A DNA stretch of 48,747 bases from Alloalcanivorax gelatiniphagus. Lineage in GTDB: Bacteria; Pseudomonadota; Gammaproteobacteria; Pseudomonadales; Alcanivoracaceae. This document shows positions 33,240 through 40,203 of the stretch, piece after piece. Every line of letters starts with the position of its first letter. The stretch's first letter is position 1. The translations under genes and the position numbers were made by a program. The stretch spans positions 1-48,747 of the forward strand of contig NZ_VCQT01000016.1 of NCBI RefSeq assembly GCF_005938655.1, written 5' to 3'. The notes beneath the pieces were generated by a model. That model saw only the letters and a program-made list of their open reading frames with translations. It was not told the origin of the DNA and made no database searches.

Positions 33240-35354
33240 ATGGATTTCGTGATCACCTGTCTGCCTGGACTCGCTCCGCTGCTCGCCGATGAGCTGGCGG
33301 AACTGGGGATGACGGTAACGGATCAGGGCCAGGCCCATGTGGGCATCACCGGTCGCCAGCAGGACGCCCTGCGGGTGTGCCTGTGGTCGCGGCTGGCGGA
33401 ACGGGTGCTGTTGCCCCTGGCGGAACTGACCGTGGCGCCAGAGGAGGCCCCGGAAAAGCTGGCGGCGGCGGTGGACTGGCGCGCTTTGGTGGCTCCCGGC
33501 GGGGCGGTGCATCTGAGCCTGGACCACGCCAAGGGCGTGCGCGGCGACAGCCGGGTCAGTGGCAAGCGCCTGCTGCGGGCGCTGCCGCCGGACATTACCG
33601 TGAGCCCCCGGGAGAGCGGCGCCAGCGCGCTGCGGGCGCGGCTGGACAGCGACACCGCGCGGCTGTGGCTGGACCTGGCCGGCACGCCCCTGCACCGGCG
33701 CGGTTACCGGCTGGCCGGCGGCCGCGCGCCGCTGCGGGAGAACCTGGCGGCGGCCCTGTTGCGGGCCGGCGGCTGGCACCTGGAGGCGCGCCCGGAACTG
33801 CTGATGGACCCGTTCTGCGGCAGCGGCACGGTGCTGGTGGAAGCGGCCTGGATGGCCGCCGGGGTGGCGCCGGGGGCGCTGCGCAAGGACTACGGTTTCC
33901 TCAATTGGCGCGGCTGCCGCCAGGCGCTGGCCGAGGAGGCCCTGCGTGAGGCCGCCGCCAGCCTGGAGAACAGGTCGCCGCTGCCGGCCCTGAAAGGTTT
34001 CGACGCGGACCCGGACGCCCTCAAATACGCCCGCCATAACGCGGAGCGCGCCGGCGTGGAGGGTGCCATCCACCTGGAACGCCGGGAGCTGGGCGCTCTG
34101 CGGGCCCGGGATTTCGCCAGCCGCGAAGGGCTGGTGGTGACCAACCCGCCCTGGGGCGAACGGCTGGACCAGCAGGAACAGGCCGGCTGGCTGTACGCCG
34201 GCCTGGGCCGGCTGCTCGGCGAGAAGGCCCCGGCCTGGCGGGCGGTGCTGCTGGGCGCCGAGGTCACCGCCCTGGACCGCTCCGGCATGGACCTGGAAGC
34301 GCAATGGAAGGTGCGCAACGGCGCCCTCACCAACTTTATCCGCGTCAGCCGGCCCCGGGCGCCGCTGCCCCTGGACCCGCTGCAGGTGGGCGAGACCCCG
34401 GGCTTCGAACTGCCGGAGCCGGCCATGCCGCTGTTCAACCGGCTGCGCAAGAACGGCAAGCACCTGCGCCGCTGGATCGACCGGGAAGATATTCAGGCCT
34501 ACCGCCTCTATGACCGGGACCTGCCGGAATTCAACGTGGCGGTGGACATCTACGGCGACCAGGTGCTGGTGCAGGAGTTCAAGGCGCCGTCCACGGTGGA
34601 CCCGGAGAAGGCCGCCCAGCGCCGCCAGTGGGCGGTGAGCGCCACCCGCGCCGCCCTGGGCGTGCACCGGGAGCAGGTGCATCTGCGCACCCGGGAGCGC
34701 CAGAAAGGCCGTAACCAGTACCAGAAGCAGGCCACCCAGGGGCGCTTCCGGGTGGTCCGCGAGGGCCAGGCCCGGTTGCTGGTGAACCTGGAAGAGTACC
34801 TGGACACCGGCCTGTTCCTTGACCACCGGCCCATGCGCCTGCGCATCGCCGAGGAAAGCGCTGGCAAGCGCTTCCTGAACCTGTTCGCCTACACCGGCGC
34901 CGCCACCGTGCAGGCCCTGGTGGGCGGCGCCCGCCGGGCGGTGACCGTGGACACCTCCCGGCGCTACCTGGACTGGGCCGGCTGCAACCTGGCCCTGAAC
35001 GGCTTCGCCACCGACCGCCATCCCACGGTGCGCGCGGACGCCATGAGCTGGCTGGAGGAATGCCGCGAGCAGTTCGACATCGTGTTCTGCGACCCGCCCA
35101 CCTTCTCCAATAACAAGGACCGGGACGACTTCGTGGTCCAGGACCAGCACGGCGAGCTGATCCGCCGCATCATGAAACGGCTGGAGCCCGGCGGCGTGCT
35201 GTATTTTTCCTGCAACTACCGCCGCTTCGAACTGGAGGAAAGCCTGCGCCGCTGGTACGCGGTGGAGGACCTGACCGCCTGGAGCCTGCCGGAGGACTTC
35301 CGGCGCGGCGGTGCCATTCACCACTGCTTCGCGATCCGCCATGCCCAGGACTGA
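33240..35354 (+). CDS. rlmL: 23S rRNA guanine methyltransferase RlmKL (fused G2445/G2069)
   Basis: A 704-residue fusion of two SAM-dependent methyltransferases: RlmL makes m2G2445 and RlmK makes m7G2069 in 23S rRNA. The N-terminal part has a THUMP-like region (about 45-155), then the N2-G methyltransferase with DPFCGSGTVLVEAAW near residue 190 and the catalytic NPPWGERL near residue 302. The C-terminal RlmK half has FLNLFAYTGAATVQAL and FDIVFCDPPTFSN. The length matches E. coli RlmKL (702). The 3' end overlaps the glutaredoxin-like gene by 14 nt. Confidence 0.95.
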   Translation: MDFVITCLPGLAPLLADELAELGMTVTDQGQAHVGITGRQQDALRVCLWSRLAERVLLPLAELTVAPEEAPEKLAAAVDWRALVAPGGAVHLSLDHAKGVRGDSRVSGKRLLRALPPDITVSPRESGASALRARLDSDTARLWLDLAGTPLHRRGYRLAGGRAPLRENLAAALLRAGGWHLEARPELLMDPFCGSGTVLVEAAWMAAGVAPGALRKDYGFLNWRGCRQALAEEALREAAASLENRSPLPALKGFDADPDALKYARHNAERAGVEGAIHLERRELGALRARDFASREGLVVTNPPWGERLDQQEQAGWLYAGLGRLLGEKAPAWRAVLLGAEVTALDRSGMDLEAQWKVRNGALTNFIRVSRPRAPLPLDPLQVGETPGFELPEPAMPLFNRLRKNGKHLRRWIDREDIQAYRLYDRDLPEFNVAVDIYGDQVLVQEFKAPSTVDPEKAAQRRQWAVSATRAALGVHREQVHLRTRERQKGRNQYQKQATQGRFRVVREGQARLLVNLEEYLDTGLFLDHRPMRLRIAEESAGKRFLNLFAYTGAATVQALVGGARRAVTVDTSRRYLDWAGCNLALNGFATDRHPTVRADAMSWLEECREQFDIVFCDPPTFSNNKDRDDFVVQDQHGELIRRIMKRLEPGGVLYFSCNYRRFELEESLRRWYAVEDLTAWSLPEDFRRGGAIHHCFAIRHAQD

Positions 35355-35586
35355 CGCCCCGGAACTGACCCTCTACACCACCCTGGGCTGCCACCTGTGC
35401 GAACAGGCGGAGGAACTGGTGCGCACGGTGCGGCCGGACGCCCGGCTTCACGCGGTGGACATCGCCGAGGACGATATGCTGATCGCCGAATACGGCGAAC
35501 GCATCCCGGTGCTGCGCCGGGGCGACCGGGAACTGGGCTGGCCGTTCGGCTTGCTGGACGTGAGCGCGCTGCTCGCCGATCCCTGA
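35341..35586 (+). CDS. Glutaredoxin-like protein (DUF836 type)
   Basis: An 81-residue thioredoxin-fold protein with LTLYTTLGCHLCEQAEELV near the N-terminus, a CxxC motif (Cys-His-Leu-Cys), and the cis-Pro in RIPVLRRGDRELGWPF. This matches the small glutaredoxin family (DUF836) often found after rlmL or similar genes. The substrate is unknown. ATG 35341 overlaps the end of rlmKL and is preferred to an in-frame start 10 codons upstream. Confidence 0.85.
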   Translation: MPRTDAPELTLYTTLGCHLCEQAEELVRTVRPDARLHAVDIAEDDMLIAEYGERIPVLRRGDRELGWPFGLLDVSALLADP

Positions 35587-35630
35587 CCGCCGGGCCGCCG
35601 GTGCGGCCGCACCCCCGTTGAGGAGTAAAT

Positions 35631-35939
35631 ATGGAGAAAATCACGGTCAAGAAGCTCACCAACCGCCACGTGGACAAGGTGATCCTGCGGTCGGTGGTGA
35701 TCTCCATCTGCATCGTGCAGGTGGAAATGGACGGCGTGCTCTACCAGGTGGTGGACGAGAAAGGACGGATCGTGCGCTTCAATGGTCCGGAACACGCCAA
35801 TAACGTGCTCAGCCGCACGACCACCGACAAGGCGGTGCTGCTGCACCAATCCCCTTATGCGGAAATGGCCGGCCAACCGGAAGGCGAGCCGACGCCGCCG
35901 CTGGAAGTGGACTTCAACTGGCGCGCCGACCGCGCCTGA
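35631..35939 (+). CDS. DUF6482-like small protein
   Basis: A 102-residue soluble protein that begins MEKITVKKLTNRHVDKVILRS after GGAGTAAAT. It has a compact alpha/beta pattern with VQVEMDGVLYQVVDEKGRIVRF in the first half and a proline-rich C-terminus ending DFNWRADRA. I think it belongs to the DUF6482 family of pseudomonad proteins, but the assignment is from memory and moderate. It is 44 nt downstream of the glutaredoxin-like gene in the same direction and may be part of the rlmKL operon. Confidence 0.65.
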   Translation: MEKITVKKLTNRHVDKVILRSVVISICIVQVEMDGVLYQVVDEKGRIVRFNGPEHANNVLSRTTTDKAVLLHQSPYAEMAGQPEGEPTPPLEVDFNWRADRA

Positions 35940-35960
35940 AGGATCGCGGACCGCCGTCCA

Positions 35961-36400
35961 ATCGCGACTGAAGTCGCTCCTACAACAACCGCTCCGCTTA
36001 GCCGCGATGCCGGCACCGCCCCCCCCCCCGCTGTAGGAGCGGCTTCAGCCGCGATCCGGGCGCCGCCGCCCGCCGGAACGCCCGGGCAACGCCCCACTTC
36101 AGCCGCGATGCCGGCACCGCCACCCCTCTGTAGGAGCGGCTTCAGCCGCGACCCGGGCGCCGCCGCCCGGCAGGAACGCCCGAGCAACGCTCCACTTCAG
36201 CCGCGATGCCGGCACCACCGCCCCTCTGTAGGAGCGGCTTCAGCCGCGATCCGGACACCGCCGCCCGCCGGAACGCCCGGGCAAAGCTCCGCTTCAGCCG
36301 CGATGGCGGCACCGCCACCCCGCCGTAGGAGCGGCTTCAGCCGCGATCCGGACACCGCCGACCCGCCGGAACGCCCGGGCAACGCTCCACTTCCGCGATG
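35961..36400. repeat. Tandem array of a 97-98 bp REP-containing unit
   Basis: After one reverse REP (35961-35983), a unit containing a forward REP, a GC-rich CCGCCG stretch, CCGGAACGCCCGGGCAACGC and a half REP (CACTTCAGCCGCGATG) repeats about four times. REP starts lie near 36033, 36130, 36228 and 36325, so the period is 97-98 nt. It fills the 467-nt gap between two convergent genes and holds no gene. Confidence 0.9.
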
Positions 36401-36406
36401 CGGCGT

Positions 36407-37222
36407 TTATCGGTTCAGAAAACGGCGGGTATTGGCCAGGGTACGGGCCGCCAGGTCCGCCTCGTCCTCGCCGCGCAGGGTCGCCAGGCGGCGGCCGATC
36501 CAGGGCAGAAAACAGGGCTCGTTGCGGCGTTTCACCGGCGGTGGCTCCGGCAGGTCCCGGGGCAGCAGGTAGGGCGCGTCGGTTTCCACCAGCAGCCGGT
36601 CGCCGGGAATGTCCGGCACCAGCTCCGCCAGGCCCCGGCCGCGCCGTTCATCGCACACCCAGCCAGTGATGCCGATGTGGCAGTCCAGATCCAGATAGTC
36701 GTACAGCGCCCGCCGTTCATCGGTGAAGCAGTGCACCACGGCGGCGGGGAGCCGGTCGCGCCAGGCCCGCAGGATGGGAAGAAAACGGGCGTGGGCGTCG
36801 CGCTGGTGCAGAAAGACCGGCAGCCCCTTTTCCGCCGCCAGGGCCAGCTGGCTCTCGAACGCCTTTTCCTGATCCGGCCGGGGAGAAAAGTCCCGGTTGA
36901 AGTCCAGGCCCATTTCACCGGCGGCGGCCACTTCCGGCTGGTCCAGCAGCTCCGCCAACTCGGCGCGGGCGTCGTTATCGAACTGGCGGGCGTTGTGCGG
37001 ATGCACCCCGGCGGTGGCGAGCAGGCCCCGATCCGGGAAATCGCGGCACAGGGTCAGCGCCTGCCGGGATTCCGCCACACTGGTGCCGGTCAGCAGCATC
37101 AGTACCACGCCGGCGTCCCGGGCCCGGTCCAGCACCGCTTCGCCGTCGTCGCGGAACTGCCGGTCGCCCAGATTCACGCCGATGTCCGCCCAGCCGGCGG
37201 CGGTTCCGTCCCGGTCGCTCAT
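36407..37222 (-). CDS. tatD: TatD-family metal-dependent hydrolase
   Basis: A 271-residue TIM-barrel hydrolase of the TatD DNase family. It has [12 protein letters not shown] at the start, [47 protein letters not shown] and [16 protein letters not shown], which carry the metal-binding His, Glu and Asp residues. TatD proteins act as 3'-5' exonucleases in DNA repair. The ATG overlaps the DUF1499 gene stop by 4 nt, so it belongs to the lexA operon, which suits a repair function. Confidence 0.92.
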   Translation of the reverse strand: MSDRDGTAAGWADIGVNLGDRQFRDDGEAVLDRARDAGVVLMLLTGTSVAESRQALTLCRDFPDRGLLATAGVHPHNARQFDNDARAELAELLDQPEVAAAGEMGLDFNRDFSPRPDQEKAFESQLALAAEKGLPVFLHQRDAHARFLPILRAWRDRLPAAVVHCFTDERRALYDYLDLDCHIGITGWVCDERRGRGLAELVPDIPGDRLLVETDAPYLLPRDLPEPPPVKRRNEPCFLPWIGRRLATLRGEDEADLAARTLANTRRFLNR

Positions 37223-37785
37223 GAGGCCGGGCGGGGGCTGGGCTGCAAACGCTCTTCAAGGGCCTGGCGCAGGTCTTCCACCCGGCGCCGGTTGGCGCCC
37301 AGATCCCAATAGCCCAGCCGCGAGGCGGAGCGCACTTCGATCACCCCGTCCTCGTGCACGTAAAAGGTCACGTCGTCCACGAACCGCAACACGCGGGTGG
37401 TGAAGCGGGCTTCCACCCGGGCGGGTCCCACCGCCCGGTGGCTGACCCGGGGCCAGTCTTCCAGCACCGCGTCGAGCAGCGCCAGGCTATCGGCGCGATT
37501 GCCGGCGCCGGGCAGCGGCGCCACCCGGTGGCGGTCATCGTCCGCCAGACTGGACACGCAATTCGGTGACGAAGGACAAGGGGCAAGCAAACGGGTGTCC
37601 GTCATATTCGGTCTCTCCACTGACCTGACAGTCTTCTCTGAGGAAGGTGATCCTGACAGGGAATGTACCATGGCCGTGCCGTCGCCGCGCCCGTCGTTGC
37701 GGCAGCCGGCCAGCAGCAGCACGCCGGGCAGCAACAGGCCCAGCAGAACGGCGGTCAGTGCTTTTCTAGTGTCTGTTCGGGTCAC
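37219..37785 (-). CDS. DUF1499 lipoprotein
   Basis: The 188-residue protein has a signal peptide with a lipobox (VLLLAGC, Cys at about 28) and so is probably an outer-membrane or periplasmic lipoprotein. The DUF1499 domain (about 65-180) begins [13 protein letters not shown], with a typical [13 protein letters not shown] and [18 protein letters not shown]. No biochemical role is known. It overlaps lexA by 20 nt upstream and tatD by 4 nt downstream. Confidence 0.82.
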   Translation of the reverse strand: MTRTDTRKALTAVLLGLLLPGVLLLAGCRNDGRGDGTAMVHSLSGSPSSEKTVRSVERPNMTDTRLLAPCPSSPNCVSSLADDDRHRVAPLPGAGNRADSLALLDAVLEDWPRVSHRAVGPARVEARFTTRVLRFVDDVTFYVHEDGVIEVRSASRLGYWDLGANRRRVEDLRQALEERLQPSPRPAS

Positions 37786-38380
37786 GGATAAGGCCCACGA
37801 AAATACCCTCGATCATCAGCTCGTCCGCCGGCACCCGGATCGGCTCATAGGCCTCGTTGGCCGGCAGCAGCGTGGCGTTGGAACGGTTCAGTCTAAGCGT
37901 TTTCACCGTGACTTCGTCGTCAATGCGCGCCACCACGATCTCGCCGGAGCGCGCGGTCTGGCTTTTGCGCACCGCGATCAGGTCGCCGTCGAAGATGCCG
38001 GCGTCGATCATACTGTCGCCCTGCACCTTGAGCAGGTAGGTGGGTCGCTGGCGGAACAGGCCCTGGGGCACCGGCACGGTGCGCTCCACGTTCTCGATGG
38101 CCTCGATGGGCGTGCCGGCGGCCACCTTGCCCACCACCGGCAGTTCGTCCTCGTGTTCCAGCGCCGCCTCCAGCAGCTGGATGCCCCGGGAGCGGTCGCT
38201 GTGCAGCCGGATGTAGCCCTTGCGTTCCAGCGCCCGCAGGTGGTCCGAGGCGGCGTTCTTGGACTGGAAGCCCATGCGCTCGGCGATTTCCGCCCGGGTG
38301 GGGGCCATGCCGGTTTCCATCTGCGAATCGCGGATGCAGTCCAGCACCTGCTGCTGACGTGCGGTTAGCGTGCTGCTCAT
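37766..38380 (-). CDS. lexA: LexA repressor
   Basis: The SOS repressor, 204 residues. The N-terminal winged helix begins LTARQQQVLDCIRD, with MAPTRAEIAERMGFQSKNAASDHL as recognition region (about 25-50). The C-terminal peptidase has the Ala-Gly cleavage site (KVAAGTP), the catalytic Ser in VQGDSMIDAGI and the Lys in VVARIDDEVTVKTL. ATG 38380 follows GGAGAACGTT; a longer frame upstream is an artefact. The operator lies at 38407-38422. It heads an operon with the DUF1499 and tatD genes. Confidence 0.97.
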   Translation of the reverse strand: MSSTLTARQQQVLDCIRDSQMETGMAPTRAEIAERMGFQSKNAASDHLRALERKGYIRLHSDRSRGIQLLEAALEHEDELPVVGKVAAGTPIEAIENVERTVPVPQGLFRQRPTYLLKVQGDSMIDAGIFDGDLIAVRKSQTARSGEIVVARIDDEVTVKTLRLNRSNATLLPANEAYEPIRVPADELMIEGIFVGLIRDPNRH

Positions 38381-38406
38381 AACGTTCTCCTGGAGTGTCT
38401 TGGACA

Positions 38407-38422
38407 CTGATAATATGAACAG
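38407..38422 (-). promoter_or_regulatory. LexA operator (SOS box)
   Basis: On the minus strand CTGTTCATATTATCAG fits CTGT-N8-ACAG with one end base changed. It overlaps a likely promoter with -35 TGGACA and a -10 near TATCAG. The box is 27 nt upstream of lexA and 62 nt upstream of the divergent cNMP-binding gene, so it may control both. Confidence 0.75.
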
Positions 38423-38483
38423 TATTATATGTCCAGTGTTTTTGGAAGTACCATGAGGAGGATTGAGGGGGAGAAAGGGATCA

Positions 38484-39137
38484 ATGCAACACGCGAACTG
38501 GCAGAAAACCGACCCCGGGCGGGTGGAAACACTGCTCGCCGGGGTGCCGTTTTTCAACGAGGTGGGCCGCGACGACCTGGCCCAGAGAGAGCGGCTTCTG
38601 GCGCGCACGGAAATCATCGAGGCGGCCTCCGGCGACACCGTGATCCGCGCCGGCGAGGTGGAATCCAGCCTCTACTTTCTGTTGCGCGGGCAACTGGTGG
38701 TGCTGGACGACGAAGACCCGGCCAAAGTGCTCTATTACGTGTCGCCGGGGGAGATGTTCGGCACCCTGTCCATGCTGCTGGGGCAGGCCCGCAGCGCCAC
38801 TATCCAGGTGGCGGACGCGGCCCGGGAAGCGGTGCTGGCCCGGCTGGATTTCAACGATTTCGACGACGATCGCGGCACGCCCTACACCCTGGCCACCCGC
38901 CTGGCGTTCTTTCATATGCTGGTGCATCAGATTCGCTGGGCGGTGGAGGTGCGGCGCATGCACCGCCCGGACCCGGCCATGGCCGCGGCCCTGCGCAAGG
39001 TGCCGGTGTTCGCTGGCGAACGGGACAGCGAAGCGGAACTGGCCTCCCTCCGCGACCAGGCCCGCGCCCTGGCGGATTTGCTTTATCGGTGGAATCATCC
39101 GCCGCCGGGGTCCACGGGGAATGCGCAGCTGACTTGA
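38484..39137 (+). CDS. Cyclic-nucleotide-binding domain protein
   Basis: A 217-residue protein with a CNB domain at about residues 20-125 (PFFNEVGRDDLAQRERLL, VIRAGEVESSLYFLLRGQLVVLDD, SPGEMFGTLSMLLGQARSATIQV). The rest is helical, rich in Ala and Arg, without a recognisable Crp-type helix-turn-helix, so it is not an evident transcription factor. A second protein with CNB domains is encoded in this window at 25847. ATG 38484 follows GAAAGGGA. It is divergent from lexA; the shared spacer holds the SOS box. Confidence 0.75.
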   Translation: MQHANWQKTDPGRVETLLAGVPFFNEVGRDDLAQRERLLARTEIIEAASGDTVIRAGEVESSLYFLLRGQLVVLDDEDPAKVLYYVSPGEMFGTLSMLLGQARSATIQVADAAREAVLARLDFNDFDDDRGTPYTLATRLAFFHMLVHQIRWAVEVRRMHRPDPAMAAALRKVPVFAGERDSEAELASLRDQARALADLLYRWNHPPPGSTGNAQLT

Positions 39138-39144
39138 GGGGGGA

Positions 39145-39313
39145 GTTACAAGTTGAAAGTTGAAAGTTGAAAGGGCGGGCATTGAGAAGCCTCGCCGCGG
39201 CCTCCGGCCGTTGGGGCGCGGGCTGTAACGTGCCGCCGCCGTTACTCGCGGGCACGGCCTTGCTGGCTTCGCGGCTTCTCTCGCGTTGTAACTTTTAACT
39301 TTGAACTTTCAAC
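39145..39313. repeat. Inverted heptamer-array element, GTTGAAA family (locus B5)
   Basis: Left arm GTTACAA then GTTGAAA three times (39145-39172) and GGGCGG; right arm TTGTAAC, TTTTAAC, TTTGAAC, TTTCAAC (39286-39313). The core contains GGGCACGGCC (39250-39259), also seen in other elements. It begins 7 nt after the stop codon of the cNMP-binding gene. Confidence 0.85.
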
Positions 39314-39332
39314 TTCCCAACGGGCCGGCCTT

Positions 39333-39393
39333 ATCGCGGCTGAAGCCGCTCCTACCGGGAATTGGTGGTTGTAGGAGCGGCTTCAGCCGCGAT
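39333..39393. repeat. REP inverted pair 8
   Basis: Perfect inverted pair, 39333-39355 and 39371-39393, directly following heptamer element B5, between the convergent cNMP-binding and uspA genes. Confidence 0.9.
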
Positions 39394-39413
39394 GCCCGGC
39401 CGGTTGGGGCGAG

Positions 39414-39863
39414 CTATTCCTTCTTCTTCCTCTCCATCTTCACCGCCAGCACATCACAATGGGCGCCGGGGACCAGTCCCCGGGCGGTGGAGCCGAGCAG
39501 CAGGGCCAGGCCGCTGCGGGTGTGGCTGCCCACCACGATCAGGTCGGCGTCCAGGTCGTCGGCCTTGTCGAGGATGGTTTTCTCGATGGAGCCCAGTTCC
39601 ACATGCACCCGTTCCTTGGGGATCTGGTACTGGCGGGCGTAGTTGCAGGCGGTTTCCCGGGCCTGCTTGACCAGGCCGCTTTGCAGGTCGGTCACGTCCA
39701 TGGGCACATCGGCGCCGTAGGCCAGGGCCAGCGGCTCGATCACGTGGATCAGGTGCAGTTCGCCCTCGGTGCCGGCGATGACCCCGGCGGCGCGGGCCAG
39801 TACCTCGGCGGATTCGTCGCTGCAGTCGATGGCCACCAGGACCTTGCGATAGGGTGCGGACAC
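39414..39863 (-). CDS. Universal stress protein (UspA family)
   Basis: A 149-residue Usp protein: YRKVLVAIDCSDESAEVLARAA at the start, a HLIHVIEP strand, DADLIVVGSHTRSG and LLLGSTARGLVPGAHCDVLAVK. The ATP-binding pattern G-2x-G-9x-G(S/T) is present as GSHTRSGLALLLGST. A GTG start at 39863 is preferred because GGAGAAAAATC precedes it and family members begin just before YRKVLVA; the ATG frame upstream adds 54 unrelated residues. Confidence 0.88.
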   Translation of the reverse strand: MSAPYRKVLVAIDCSDESAEVLARAAGVIAGTEGELHLIHVIEPLALAYGADVPMDVTDLQSGLVKQARETACNYARQYQIPKERVHVELGSIEKTILDKADDLDADLIVVGSHTRSGLALLLGSTARGLVPGAHCDVLAVKMERKKKE

Positions 39864-40039
39864 GATTTTTCTCCAGTGGCTCGGTGTCGCTACCGAGTAT
39901 AACTTGCCGGACGCCCGCCGCCAGCCCGCCGTTAAAGGGCCACCGGCGAGGGCGGCAAAGCCTTGCGGGGCGCGGCTTTGGCGGCCTTCGCGGGGGGCGC
40001 CGGCGGGCATCGGGGCGGTGCTCACCGGGCGGTCGGCGC

Positions 40040-40068
40040 TTGACCGGACAATACCGGCGCTGTCTAAA
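40040..40068 (+). promoter_or_regulatory. Candidate topA promoter
   Basis: TTGACC (40040-40045, 5/6) and TCTAAA (40063-40068, 4/6) have an ideal 17-nt spacer. The leader would be about 130 nt. Confidence 0.6.
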
Positions 40069-40135
40069 TAGGCGCCCGCCGGGGCCCTGAAGGCCGCCCG
40101 GCGGTACCTCCGGACACTTGGACCGGCACGGCGAT

Positions 40136-40156
40136 CCCGTGCGGCCCACGGGTTTT
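40136..40156 (+). promoter_or_regulatory. Terminator-like hairpin in the topA leader
   Basis: CCCGTG, a 5-nt loop, and CACGGG are followed by TTTT, between the candidate topA promoter and the start codon. It could act as an attenuator or mark an RNA end; the T-run is short. Confidence 0.4.
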
Positions 40157-40203
40157 ACGGAGGTTTCTTTTGGATATCCGCATCATGATCGGGTGAGCAA
40201 CGA

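Larger units (their letters stand above)
39864..40203. other. 340-nt divergent region between uspA and topA
   Basis: No gene is supported. It holds the uspA -10 (39901-39896, minus strand TATACT), with a 6-bp CTCGGT/ACCGAG dyad across the expected start. It also holds the topA promoter (40040-40068) and a terminator-like hairpin in the topA leader (40136-40156). Confidence 0.6.

Noticed and set aside
35961-36400. Possible CRISPR array
   Set aside because: The repeated unit is 97-98 bp and nearly identical throughout, with no unique spacers and no cas genes in the window. It is a REP-based tandem array.
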